Assembly (NCBI GenBank): GCA_945870425.1
Contig: CAMBSD010000004.1
Span: 1-64,000, forward strand
Reading direction: 5' to 3'
DNA from: Chitinophaga pinensis
GTDB taxonomy: Bacteria > Bacteroidota > Bacteroidia > UKL13-3
Length of the DNA stretch: 64,000 bases
Shown: in pieces, positions 1 through 8,925 of the stretch
Numbering within the stretch: the stretch's first letter is position 1
Layout: each line of letters opens with the position of its first letter
Made by a program: the position numbers and the translations under genes
The notes under the pieces: generated by a model
What the model saw: only the letters and a program-made list of their open reading frames with translations
Told to the model about the DNA's origin: nothing
Database searches by the model: none

Positions 1-795
1 GTTACCAGATTCTTGCACAGTAACGGTCTCAGGGGCAGATACAAAATATACACCTACAGCTACACCTGATATGGTATTGCCATAAATTTTGTTGTTTGAG
101 TTTGTACCTGCTGTAGAAGTAGCAAGTCTCGCTGTTGCAGGAGCCGTATGAGCAGAAGCACTGGTAGAAAAAATACCAACTGAATTGCGGTACCTTGTAG
201 CACCGTTACTCATGATGATGGTATTGTTTTGGATGGTATTGTTTTGAGCGCCATCTGTAGCCGAAGCAGCAAATAAACCAATACCAAACTCAGTCATTCT
301 CTGAGCAGACAAAGCACCTTCGACAGTGTTAGCTGAATTTTCAGTTATGGTAAAGTTTTGGATGGTTAAATTATCTGAACCAACAATTTTGATTACAGCA
401 TCCGCTTGACCCGTTGCAGCACCACCTGCGGTAGCAATAGCAGCCGCTCTTATGGTGGTGTTACCACCATTAATAACAACATTGTTTGTAGGCGTTGTAG
501 CAGTGGTGTAAGTAATTACAAAACCGCCCGTAGGGGCTGTTTCAGATGTACCCGAACAAGTTAAGGTTACAGGACCTGAAAATGCAGTTACTGCATTCAA
601 ATCAGCAATGGCACTTGCCAGTGATGAATAGGATGATGCCAAGTTAGGAGTGGTGTTACCACTGTTGGTCACCGTAACTGTCAGCTGCGCCTGCGCACGC
701 GACAATCCTGCGATGAGAGCAATTAAAAAAAGCAGCGCTTTGGCTGTCATTTTAACTCCCCTTTTAAAAGTTTGTAGTTGTTTAAATTGATTCAT
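1..795 (-). CDS. Secreted right-handed beta-helix protein, 5' part (runs off window)
   Basis: The reverse strand is open for 265 codons from ATG at 795 to the window edge, so the C-terminus is missing. The N-terminus is basic and then hydrophobic (residues 17-33), ending in Ala-Gln-Ala, a signal peptide of the kind seen on Bacteroidota exported proteins. The mature part is rich in Thr, Asn, Ala and Gly, with Asn-Thr-Ile steps such as QNNTIQNNTI and NNKIYGNTISG, typical of parallel beta-helix (pectate-lyase-like) folds. A second in-frame ATG at 750 is preceded by AGGGGAG and could be the real start, giving 250 visible codons. Function is unknown; I infer a cell-surface or secreted protein, probably with a T9SS sorting domain outside the window. 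It diverges from a two-component pair. Confidence 0.75.
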   Translation of the reverse strand, partial: MNQFKQLQTFKRGVKMTAKALLFLIALIAGLSRAQAQLTVTVTNSGNTTPNLASSYSSLASAIADLNAVTAFSGPVTLTCSGTSETAPTGGFVITYTTATTPTNNVVINGGNTTIRAAAIATAGGAATGQADAVIKIVGSDNLTIQNFTITENSANTVEGALSAQRMTEFGIGLFAASATDGAQNNTIQNNTIIMSNGATRYRNSVGIFSTSASAHTAPATARLATSTAGTNSNNKIYGNTISGVAVGVYFVSAPETVTVQESGN

Positions 796-1203
796 ATGTA
801 TTTGGGTTAATTGTATTTTTGCGGGCTCAATATTCAAAACAATTAGCATATAAAAAAGTAGAATTATTACTACGCCTTGCTCGACCTAGATTATTTGTAA
901 TCTTTATCCTACAAGATTCATAACTTTTGTCTCAATACTAGATAATCAAAAAATTAATTTGAAGCTTTAATTGGTTGTGATTATTGTATAATTGGTTGTT
1001 TAATATAAAAATTTAGCAAACATCCTATCAGAGATTTGATGAAGAAATTTAACTTGATTTTTTACATATCTTGAGATAAAAATATTTTAAATATTGGAGC
1101 TGTCAACTTTCAAATGGGTAAAACCATCCTAACCCGGTAAAAAAACAATGCATCCATTTTTATCAGAGTTTTGATTAAAATTGCGGTATTACAATTTTTA
1201 ACT
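796..1203. other. Divergent intergenic region with a 21-bp-spaced direct repeat
   Basis: About 400 bp of AT-rich DNA between the beta-helix gene and the response regulator. The only structure I can point to is the 10-mer AATTGGTTGT at 969-978 and again at 990-999, same orientation, period 21 bp (two helical turns). This spacing would suit a dimeric regulator, but that is inference. An 11-codon reading frame at about 1039 is not credible as a gene. No RNA gene or clear TAnnTTTG promoter was found. Confidence 0.4.
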
Positions 1204-1848
1204 ATGGCACTTACTCATCACATACTTATCGCTGACGATCATTCAATTATTAGAAGGGGTCTGAAATTTATTTTAGATGCTCATTTTACTGGCTGCTATG
1301 TAAACGAAGCGGATACCATAAAAGAAGTTAAGAACCTCTTAGACTCATTTGCATTTTCGCACCTTATTTTCGATATGCAAATGTTAGATGACAACATCAT
1401 TGAGCATTTGCCAGAAATTAGAAAACTATACCCCAACATACCCATTCTAATTTACACCATGAGCCCAGAGGAGATTTATGGAAAGCGAATGCTAGATAAG
1501 GGTGCCACGGGTTTCTTGAGCAAGCAAAGCAGTGAAGCAGTAGTTATAGAAGCTTTAGATTTGTTCTTATCAGGAAAGGCATATATCAGCAGGGAGTTAA
1601 AAGAAAGAATGTCAAGAGATGATTTGAAATTCACTCCAGAAAGTCCAATAGACAGCTTATCGGATAGAGAACTAATTGTTATGAACTACATAATGAAAGG
1701 TACTGGCGTAAAAGAAATTTCACTCAAATTAGATTTAAAACCTACTACTGTTGCCACCTATAAAGCGCGAATATTCAATAAACTTGGCGTTTCAAATGTG
1801 ATGGATATGAGAAATGTATTGGAAGTATATAAATACGCCAATAGTTAA
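1204..1848 (+). CDS. LuxR/NarL-family response regulator
   Basis: A 214-residue regulator. The receiver domain (about 5-125) has the acidic pair D11-D12, phospho-acceptor D57 (motif LIFDMQM), T85 and K107. A LuxR-type helix-turn-helix follows (about 150-205; SDRELIVMNYIMKG and KPTTVATYKARIFNKL). I chose ATG 1204 over an upstream TTG at 1171 because the receiver strand begins immediately afterwards. The gene ends 3 nt before the propeller histidine kinase, so the two are almost certainly co-transcribed cognate partners. The target is unknown; the divergent surface-protein gene and its repeat-bearing upstream region are the obvious local candidate. Confidence 0.9.
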   Translation: MALTHHILIADDHSIIRRGLKFILDAHFTGCYVNEADTIKEVKNLLDSFAFSHLIFDMQMLDDNIIEHLPEIRKLYPNIPILIYTMSPEEIYGKRMLDKGATGFLSKQSSEAVVIEALDLFLSGKAYISRELKERMSRDDLKFTPESPIDSLSDRELIVMNYIMKGTGVKEISLKLDLKPTTVATYKARIFNKLGVSNVMDMRNVLEVYKYANS

Positions 1849-1851
1849 AAT

Positions 1852-4800
1852 ATGAGGCATAAACAATTCATATGTTTCTACCTGGCAATATTTAGCTTAA
1901 ACAATGTTTTTGCCCAACAGAATTTTGTTGTCAAACAATTCAATTCAACGAATGGATTACCACAAAACAGTATCAATGGTATGCAGATGGATGAGCATGG
2001 CTATATGTGGCTGGCTACAGAAGGGGGTATCGTAAAATACGATGGAAACAAATTTAAAACATATAAGGAATGCGTTGGAAAACCCATTGAATCGGATCGT
2101 ATAAAAGGACTTGCCAAAACCATTAAAAATGAAATCATAGCCTATGATATCTTCGGAAGGATTTATAAAATAAAGGATAATGAACTAGACTTAATTGGCA
2201 AGAATAAAACCCTATATATTATGGGGGCCTTACCAAATATAAATGCTATAAACTTCATTCAATGTATTTCTCAAAAGAAAGGTTATGATTGGCTTTACTT
2301 TCAATATCCACTGCACATTTTTCCTTTATCAGAAAAAAAATTCGTAATACTAGGAAAGGGTGGATTTTATCTTTATCAAGACACTACATTCATTTCTCTT
2401 ATTCCAACAAAGGGTCACAAAATAACTCAGACTTTTTTTATGAATGGAAACATATTCTTTTTCGATGCCGAGAAAGATATTTATAAAATAGATATCAATA
2501 AAAACAATGTCGAAAAAATAGAAATGTCAGGTGACATTTTACAAAATGAGTATTATACAAAAACTAAAACCATTGAAAAAATTCATTGGAAGATTTCTGA
2601 CAATAATGTTTTTATGAAATTGGGAGAAAAACTCTATAAGTTAGAAGCCAAGGATAAAAAAATAAGCAGTCAGCTAGTGATTGACAAACTGCCTGAAAAA
2701 TGTATAATCAATGAAATTTTATACAACGATATCAATAAAGCATATTATATTGGAACTGATACTAGGGGACTATTTGCTTATAAGCAAAAGGAAATTCTTA
2801 CCCTAACCTATAACAATAACAATATATCAATAAGTAACTCCTATTATGCCCAAGTTGCTCTAGATAGTGCTAGCATCCTTACTTATAACTTAAGAAAATT
2901 TTCTCTCAAAGAAATTACAGATTATAAATTTACAGACGGGATATTAAACACAGAGGGGATACTAAAAGATAAGCATGGTAATATTTGGTATGGAATGTCA
3001 GAGAAAATCTATCGCTATGATGCCAAAACTAAAAAACACATATTCATCCCAACCGATTCAGATGGGCGCATAACTAGTTTCCTAGAAGATGGAGATACCA
3101 CTTGGGTAGGCACTCCCAGAAGTTTTGGCTATGTTTACAAAGATGTATATCATAACTCATATAAAGAAATTATTCCTCATGGCGAAAACACCATACCCTT
3201 TTGTATGATTAAAAACCAAGGCAAGAATATTTGGATGGCAACTTGCAGTGGTATCATTTCAATACCCTTATTGAATAAAAAAGCTAAGCCAAAAGTTCTT
3301 CTTAAAAACTACTGTGTAAGAAATTTATTTGTATACCAAGATTTAATTTTTATTGGCACCTATGGTTATGGCTATTTGGTTTACCAAAATGGAAAATTCA
3401 CACAAATGCCAATGGATGCAAACAATTGTTTAAAATCTGTGCACGGCTTTATTTTGGATGACAGCAACTATGTTTGGATGAGCACAAACAGGGGTATTTT
3501 TAAAACCCATATTGATGAAATAAATTCATACCTATCAGATACTACTAGAAATATTTATTATAGCTATTTTGGGCAAGATGATGGCCTTGAAAATATCGAG
3601 TTTAATGGTGGTTGCGATCCCAATTGTATAAAATTAAAAAATGGATATTTTTCATTTTCAAGTATGGAAGGATTGGTTTGGTTAAACCCATTAAAAGTAA
3701 ACGACCCATATCCAAAAAGTAGCATTTTCATAGATGAAATATCATCCGATAAAAAAATAATATACAACAGAAGCGACATTATACTTCCTTCTAATTTTAA
3801 TGAAGTAAGTTTCGCAATTTCAAGCCCATATTGGGGAAATAATGCGAACCTACAATATGAATATAACCTTGAAGGACTTAATAATACTTGGCTGCAATTA
3901 AAGAATGGTAATCTTAGTATTTCTTACCCTAATTTACCATCAGGCAAATACATATTGCATATAAGAAAAAAAGCGGGTAAGGGTTATAACAATTATGTAC
4001 TTAAAAACATTCCATTTGAAATCCAAAAAAGGGTATATGAAGAGTCTTGGTTCTTTGTTATGTGTATCGGCTTTGTCATCTTAAGTATTATCGGAATAGT
4101 TAGGGTGTTTTCTTATAGAATTAGGCAAAGAAATTTACAACTCGAAAAAACCATACAAACTAGAATTAGTGAACTATTAGATCTAAATGAGGAGCTATCT
4201 GCTTCTGAAAAAAAACTTAAACAATCGGTAGATATAAAAAACATGCTTATAGGTATTATTTCGCATGATATTATTACACCTCTGCGCTTCATTTCTATTA
4301 CGGCTAAAAATGCATTTAAAGGTAAGAATATGTTGAATATGGATTTCATAAAAGACATACAAACAACATCCGATAAATTACACCACAATGCGCAAAATAT
4401 TCTTAATTGGATACGTTATCAAAACGACTTGATTAAAGTAAGTAAAGAATCAGTAGCCCTAAATCCTCTGATAGAAGATCAGCTTGATTTGATAGCTGAA
4501 ATGACAACACAAAAACGCAATACATTTGTAAATGATGTTTCTTATGATGATGTGATTTTTACCGATTCAACTATTTTAAATATTATCGTCCAAAATATTT
4601 TTTCAAATGCAAATAAATATTGCCAAGATGCCACCATCCATGTAAGTGGAGAGCATATTGGGGATAAATACCATCTTTACATTGAAGATAATGGTCCAGG
4701 AATGAGTAAAGAAAACCTTATGCGGATTAGAGAAATCAAGGCTCTGAGAAGCGTTGAGGTGCTAAGCAACCGCAGTGGCATAGGTTATATTATTATCGTG

Positions 4801-4881
4801 GAATTACTTGAGTTATTAAATAGCAAAATCAATATAGAAAGTGAAGAAGGTAAAGGAACGAAGATTACATTGATATTGTAA
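1852..4881 (+). CDS. Reg_prop (two-component propeller) sensor histidine kinase
   Basis: 1009 residues. An N-terminal signal peptide (1-22, ending VFAQQ) leads into a large periplasmic sensor of propeller repeats, recognisable from WLATEGGIVKYDG, IWYGMSEKIYRYD and VWMSTNRGIFK. A Y_Y_Y-type beta-sandwich follows (about 648-720), then one membrane helix (about 731-752), a coiled coil, the phospho-acceptor helix with H805 (SHDIITPLR), and a HATPase_c domain with N box near 908 and G1 box DNGPGM near 946. There is no receiver or AraC domain in the chain, so it is not the hybrid one-protein form; the separate regulator just upstream fills that role. In Bacteroidota such sensors often respond to extracellular polymers, but no ligand can be read from this sequence. 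Confidence 0.92.
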   Translation: MRHKQFICFYLAIFSLNNVFAQQNFVVKQFNSTNGLPQNSINGMQMDEHGYMWLATEGGIVKYDGNKFKTYKECVGKPIESDRIKGLAKTIKNEIIAYDIFGRIYKIKDNELDLIGKNKTLYIMGALPNINAINFIQCISQKKGYDWLYFQYPLHIFPLSEKKFVILGKGGFYLYQDTTFISLIPTKGHKITQTFFMNGNIFFFDAEKDIYKIDINKNNVEKIEMSGDILQNEYYTKTKTIEKIHWKISDNNVFMKLGEKLYKLEAKDKKISSQLVIDKLPEKCIINEILYNDINKAYYIGTDTRGLFAYKQKEILTLTYNNNNISISNSYYAQVALDSASILTYNLRKFSLKEITDYKFTDGILNTEGILKDKHGNIWYGMSEKIYRYDAKTKKHIFIPTDSDGRITSFLEDGDTTWVGTPRSFGYVYKDVYHNSYKEIIPHGENTIPFCMIKNQGKNIWMATCSGIISIPLLNKKAKPKVLLKNYCVRNLFVYQDLIFIGTYGYGYLVYQNGKFTQMPMDANNCLKSVHGFILDDSNYVWMSTNRGIFKTHIDEINSYLSDTTRNIYYSYFGQDDGLENIEFNGGCDPNCIKLKNGYFSFSSMEGLVWLNPLKVNDPYPKSSIFIDEISSDKKIIYNRSDIILPSNFNEVSFAISSPYWGNNANLQYEYNLEGLNNTWLQLKNGNLSISYPNLPSGKYILHIRKKAGKGYNNYVLKNIPFEIQKRVYEESWFFVMCIGFVILSIIGIVRVFSYRIRQRNLQLEKTIQTRISELLDLNEELSASEKKLKQSVDIKNMLIGIISHDIITPLRFISITAKNAFKGKNMLNMDFIKDIQTTSDKLHHNAQNILNWIRYQNDLIKVSKESVALNPLIEDQLDLIAEMTTQKRNTFVNDVSYDDVIFTDSTILNIIVQNIFSNANKYCQDATIHVSGEHIGDKYHLYIEDNGPGMSKENLMRIREIKALRSVEVLSNRSGIGYIIIVELLELLNSKINIESEEGKGTKITLIL

Positions 4882-4886
4882 AATAA

Positions 4887-6221
4887 CTACTCAATCAAAT
4901 GCCATAAACTTGCCATATAGCTTGGGTCCTTGATCTTTTCTTCAGCGCTATCAGCAATAATTTTTTCTAATAAAATATCATTTTTCTTTCCTTGATCTAA
5001 GGCGTATTTGTATGGGCTTAAACTAAAAGTAGTAAGCTCATATTGTGATTTAAATTTATCAGGATACAATTCTGTTAAATCATGCTCAATATGTTTTTTA
5101 TGGAGGAAATGTTTATCCCCAACTTTATCTGCCATTTCATAATAATTTTGAATGGCCAAATCAGCGATAGCATCCGCATTTGGCTTGCGAAGATTCTGGT
5201 ATTCGGCAAAAATTTTATTCCAATCCTTGCCATATTTTCCAATGCAATCATCCATTACCGCACAATCTTCAAAACTGCAATTCATGCCTTGCCCATAAAA
5301 GGGAACTATTGCATGAGCAGCATCACCAAGCAATGCAACCTTATCGCTTTTCACCCATGGAAAACAGCGCACTGTAACCAATGATGAAGTTGGATTGGCA
5401 AAAAAATCTGGGATCAAACTTGGCATCATATCATAGGCATCGGGCATCTGTTCTTTAAAAAATGCTGTTACTTGTTCTTCGGTTTTAAGGTTAGCAAAGC
5501 TGTTTTCACCTTCAAAAGGCATAAACAAGGTACAGGTAAAGTCACCTGACGGATTGGGCAATGCTATCATCATAAATGAACCTCTTGGCCAAATATGCAA
5601 AGCATTTTTCTCCATTAAAAATTTACCAGCATCACCAGAAGGTATGGATAATTCTTTATAACCTACATGCAAATAACTTTGTGAATAATTAAACCTATCG
5701 CTGATCTGCATCTTACCTCTAGTAGCTGCAAATGCGCCATCCGTACCCATGATTCTATCGCTTGAAAATGATTTGTTTGTTCCATCTTCCATCTCGAAAG
5801 TTGAGACACAATTATCCGTATCAACATCCACACAACGTGCATTAAAATGTAGGTTGATATTGCTATACTCATCTGCTAATTCAATTAACTTCTGATTCAG
5901 CCTACCGCGTGAAACAGAATTAATGGCTTGACCATTTTTACCATAGGGATGATAAGCCAATTCGCCTGTTTTGCTATGCATCATTCTACCCGTCATAGGA
6001 ATGGCATCTTTCAATACTTCTTCGTCTAGGCCAATGCGCTTTAAAGCATTTAAGCCTCTATCAGACAAAGCCAAATTAATTGACCTACCTTGGTATACTT
6101 TACTGGTTCGCATATCAGGTCTTCGTTCAAAAAGATTAATATCAAAACCACGTTTAGCCATATAAATTGCTAATAAACTTCCTGAAAGTCCACCACCTAT
6201 AATGTTAATTTTTTGTGTCAT
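4887..6221 (-). CDS. kmo: Kynurenine 3-monooxygenase
   Basis: FAD-dependent aromatic hydroxylase that converts L-kynurenine to 3-hydroxykynurenine with NADPH and O2. The 444-residue chain has the dinucleotide-binding start IIGGGLSGS (7-15), the family motif GRSINLALSDRG (45-56) and the second FAD motif GDAAHAIVPFYGQGMN (299-314). Length agrees with bacterial Kmo. It lies 4 nt downstream of kynU in the same direction, so the pair forms an operon for the aerobic tryptophan-to-quinolinate/NAD route. No tryptophan dioxygenase, formamidase or 3-hydroxyanthranilate dioxygenase gene is present here. Confidence 0.95.
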   Translation of the reverse strand: MTQKINIIGGGLSGSLLAIYMAKRGFDINLFERRPDMRTSKVYQGRSINLALSDRGLNALKRIGLDEEVLKDAIPMTGRMMHSKTGELAYHPYGKNGQAINSVSRGRLNQKLIELADEYSNINLHFNARCVDVDTDNCVSTFEMEDGTNKSFSSDRIMGTDGAFAATRGKMQISDRFNYSQSYLHVGYKELSIPSGDAGKFLMEKNALHIWPRGSFMMIALPNPSGDFTCTLFMPFEGENSFANLKTEEQVTAFFKEQMPDAYDMMPSLIPDFFANPTSSLVTVRCFPWVKSDKVALLGDAAHAIVPFYGQGMNCSFEDCAVMDDCIGKYGKDWNKIFAEYQNLRKPNADAIADLAIQNYYEMADKVGDKHFLHKKHIEHDLTELYPDKFKSQYELTTFSLSPYKYALDQGKKNDILLEKIIADSAEEKIKDPSYMASLWHLIE

Positions 6222-6225
6222 GATC

Positions 6226-7506
6226 TTATTTATAATATTGTTTTATTATTTCTCCAATTCTAAAAACATCTTCAAATGAGTTGTACATAGGCACTGGACT
6301 CATGCGAATTACATCTGGTTCGCGCCAATCAGGCCATACATTGTTTTCGTATAAATAGTCAAATAGTTTTTTACCATTTTCATTTACAACAATAGATAAT
6401 TGACAACCTCTGTCCTTTGCAACTGAAGGGGTAATAATCTTGTATTTTGATTTTTGACCTTCACTTACAGAATTGATTTCATTTAAAATAAATTCTAAGT
6501 ACCCAGTAAGCATTTCACTTTTCTTTCTAAGGTTCTCGATACCCGCTTCATCAAACATCTCAAGAGAAGCCTTGTGTATAGCCATAGGAAATATCTGTGC
6601 ATTGCTTAACTGCCATCCTGCAGCGCCCTCCATGGGTTTAAATCCCTTTTTCATCAAAAAGCGCTCTTCTTCATTATGTCCCCACCAACCGGCAAACCTG
6701 ATTAACTCTGGTTTGTTAGCATGGCGCTCATGAACAAATACTCCAGAAGTGCCACCTGGACCTGAGTTCAAGTATTTATAGGTACACCATACGGCAAAAT
6801 CTACATCCCAATCATGCAGTTGTAAGTGCAAGTTACCAGCAGCATGTGCCAAATCAAAAGCAGCCACAGCGCCAACTTCATGCGCAGCTTTGGTGATAGC
6901 CGCCATATCAAAAGCTTGACCTGTGTAGTAGTTTACTCCTCCCATCATCACAATCGCAAGATCATCCCTATGATCTTGAATTTTAGCAATAATGTCTTCT
7001 GTCCTCAAAGTATATTCTCCATCGCGAGGTTTCAATTCTATAATGGCATCATCAGGATTATAACCATGAAACTTAGCTTGCGATTCCATAGCATACTGGT
7101 CGCTAGGAAAGGCAGAAACCTCCATCATAATTTTGTATCTTGTGGCAGTGGGGCGATAAAAACTAACCATCATCAAATGAAGATTAGCTGTCAAATTATT
7201 CATTATTACCACTTCTTTAGACCTGGCTCCTACTACTTTTGCAGCTTTTTCAGTGAGAAAATGGTGATAGAATTTCCAAGGATTTTTAGCCTGAAAATGT
7301 CCTTCAACACCTAATTTGGCCCAATCATCAAACTCTTTTTGCACCGCGGCTTGAGCACCTTTAGGCTGAAGCCCTAAGGAATTACCACATAAATAAATAA
7401 CAGGCTTATTAGTATGTAGTGGCAAATAAAATTTATCTCTGAAGTGAGCAAGTATGTCTTGCTTGTCTAGTTGTTGTGCAAATGCAAGTGTGTTCTCAAA
7501 AATCAT
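6226..7506 (-). CDS. kynU: Kynureninase
   Basis: PLP enzyme that hydrolyses (3-hydroxy)kynurenine to (3-hydroxy)anthranilate and alanine. The 426-residue sequence shows the N-terminal motif YLCGNSLGLQP (39-49), cofactor-binding D218 and H221 (AAFDLAHAAGN) and the Schiff-base lysine K244 in CTYKYLNSGPGG. Full length. First gene of the kynU-kmo operon. The 54 nt upstream contain TAAAATTG, a near match to the -7 element. Confidence 0.95.
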   Translation of the reverse strand: MIFENTLAFAQQLDKQDILAHFRDKFYLPLHTNKPVIYLCGNSLGLQPKGAQAAVQKEFDDWAKLGVEGHFQAKNPWKFYHHFLTEKAAKVVGARSKEVVIMNNLTANLHLMMVSFYRPTATRYKIMMEVSAFPSDQYAMESQAKFHGYNPDDAIIELKPRDGEYTLRTEDIIAKIQDHRDDLAIVMMGGVNYYTGQAFDMAAITKAAHEVGAVAAFDLAHAAGNLHLQLHDWDVDFAVWCTYKYLNSGPGGTSGVFVHERHANKPELIRFAGWWGHNEEERFLMKKGFKPMEGAAGWQLSNAQIFPMAIHKASLEMFDEAGIENLRKKSEMLTGYLEFILNEINSVSEGQKSKYKIITPSVAKDRGCQLSIVVNENGKKLFDYLYENNVWPDWREPDVIRMSPVPMYNSFEDVFRIGEIIKQYYK

Positions 7507-7560
7507 GTTAAAAAATTATGGAGGCAATTTTACACGATTTTTATCTTATTAAATTATGAT

Positions 7561-7992
7561 TTATTTAATTAAATCCCAAGTATGGTCGCCTAGCAACTTT
7601 ATAGTAGCCACATGTTTGCCCATGGTCTTGCTTCTACCCCACTCACTTGGCCCAATTAAACTCATCTTGTAATGGTCGTCCTGCTCGTAAAGGTGATAAA
7701 TTTGCCCAATAATGGGGGTAAATCTCATATCCGATTCATAAATCCTTTCCGAAACGCTCAGCCTATTTTCTATCTCTCGTACCTGCTGCATGATCAAATC
7801 AGCTTGCTTTTTTAGCATGCCAATCTCTTGCTCAGCGTAATGATGCATTGCCACCACTGCATTTGCTTTGATTTTATTTTTATCTTCTGGCCTAATGATG
7901 GGTGATCCTACACTTAATGGAATAGGAGAAAGGCTTGCAGAGCCAATATAACTGCCATCTTCGTCAAATTGAGCTTTATCTTCGTTTGTCAT
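7561..7992 (-). CDS. DUF2452 family protein
   Basis: A 143-residue cytoplasmic protein of a family without a defined function (DUF2452, shared with eukaryotic C1orf50-like proteins). The recognisable part is the C-terminal half, GQIYHLYEQDDHYKMSLIGP followed by SEWG, with a helical central segment (about 45-90). The reading frame is open back to 8052, but the stretch from 7993 to 8052 contains a perfect -7 element at 8010-8017, so ATG 7992 is the likelier start. It diverges from ispH; no functional link is implied. Confidence 0.8.
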   Translation of the reverse strand: MTNEDKAQFDEDGSYIGSASLSPIPLSVGSPIIRPEDKNKIKANAVVAMHHYAEQEIGMLKKQADLIMQQVREIENRLSVSERIYESDMRFTPIIGQIYHLYEQDDHYKMSLIGPSEWGRSKTMGKHVATIKLLGDHTWDLIK

Positions 7993-8009
7993 TGTGTAAT
8001 ATTGTAACC

Positions 8010-8017
8010 CAAATGTA
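8010..8017 (-). promoter_or_regulatory. -7 element for DUF2452 gene
   Basis: Reverse-strand TACATTTG, an exact TAnnTTTG match, 17 nt upstream of ATG 7992. I see no TTG at 19-21 nt further upstream, so the -33 half is weak. It favours the short start of the gene. Confidence 0.5.
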
Positions 8018-8059
8018 GAATAAAAGTTTTCCAATAAAACTATATGAGGCAAATTTGGT

Positions 8060-8067
8060 TAATTTTG
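8060..8067 (+). promoter_or_regulatory. -7 element for ispH
   Basis: TAATTTTG, an exact TAnnTTTG match, ends only 7 nt before the ispH ATG. If used, transcription would begin within a few bases of the start codon, giving a nearly leaderless mRNA. The -33 element is not evident. Confidence 0.5.
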
Positions 8068-8074
8068 TAGTGAA

Positions 8075-8917
8075 ATGAATCTAAAAGTAGAAATCGATAA
8101 CAATTCAGGATTTTGTTTTGGGGTGGTATTTGCTATCCAAATGGCAGAAGGTATTCTTGAGGATGAAGGAAAACTATACTGTCTTGGTGATATTGTGCAC
8201 AACGATGAAGAAGTGTCACGTTTGAAAGCAAAGGGATTGCAAATCATCGACCACGATGACTTAAAAAACATTCATGGCGAAAAGGTGCTAATTCGCGCTC
8301 ATGGCGAGCCACCAGAGACTTACAAAATTGCTCTCGATAATCATATTGAGTTGGTAGATGCGAGTTGCCCGGTAGTACTGAAATTACAAAACAGGGTGCG
8401 TCAAGCTTACAATGAAAATGATAAAATAATGATTTTGGGGAAACATGGTCATGCTGAAGTGAAGGGATTAGCAGGGCAAACTAATGGTGAGGCTATTGTA
8501 ATTGAAAGCTTTGATGAATTAGATAACTACGAACTACCTAAAAGCCTTAAATTATTCAGCCAAACCACCAAAAGCACCAAAAAACTATTTGGTTTAAAAG
8601 CAGAACTTGAAAACCGAGGTATCGAGGTAGATTTTAATGATACATTGTGCAGACAAGTGAGTAATAGAGATATTCAGTTGAGAGATTTCGTTAAACTATA
8701 TGACAAAATCGTATTTGTTGCAGGAATTAAATCAAGCAATGGAAAGGTCTTATTTGATGTATGCAAAGAACACAATGTACATACATACTTTATCAGTAGC
8801 AAAGATGAAATTCAAAAGAGTTGGTTTAATGAAAATGACAGTATAGGCATTTGTGGAGCTACCTCAACTCCTCAATGGCAAATGGAAGAAGTAAAAGAGG
8901 TCTTATTATCTTTATAA
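8075..8917 (+). CDS. ispH: 4-hydroxy-3-methylbut-2-enyl diphosphate reductase
   Basis: Last enzyme of the MEP isoprenoid pathway; a [4Fe-4S] enzyme that reduces HMBPP to IPP and DMAPP. The 280 residues carry the three cluster cysteines C14 (GFCFGV), C98 (DASCP) and C192 (DTLC), substrate histidines H42, H76 and H126, and the C-terminal GATSTP motif. Full length for the short bacterial form. The peroxidase gene follows 8 nt later. Its products feed the carotenoid and menaquinone genes elsewhere in the window. Confidence 0.96.
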   Translation: MNLKVEIDNNSGFCFGVVFAIQMAEGILEDEGKLYCLGDIVHNDEEVSRLKAKGLQIIDHDDLKNIHGEKVLIRAHGEPPETYKIALDNHIELVDASCPVVLKLQNRVRQAYNENDKIMILGKHGHAEVKGLAGQTNGEAIVIESFDELDNYELPKSLKLFSQTTKSTKKLFGLKAELENRGIEVDFNDTLCRQVSNRDIQLRDFVKLYDKIVFVAGIKSSNGKVLFDVCKEHNVHTYFISSKDEIQKSWFNENDSIGICGATSTPQWQMEEVKEVLLSL

Positions 8918-8925
8918 AACATATT

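Noticed and set aside
1039-1074. 11-codon frame starting MKKFNLIFY before the response regulator
   Set aside because: Too short, no supporting context; AT-rich DNA gives such frames by chance.
6826-7314. 162-codon frame antisense to kynU
   Set aside because: Opposite-strand shadow of a gene with a complete catalytic motif set; low-complexity composition.
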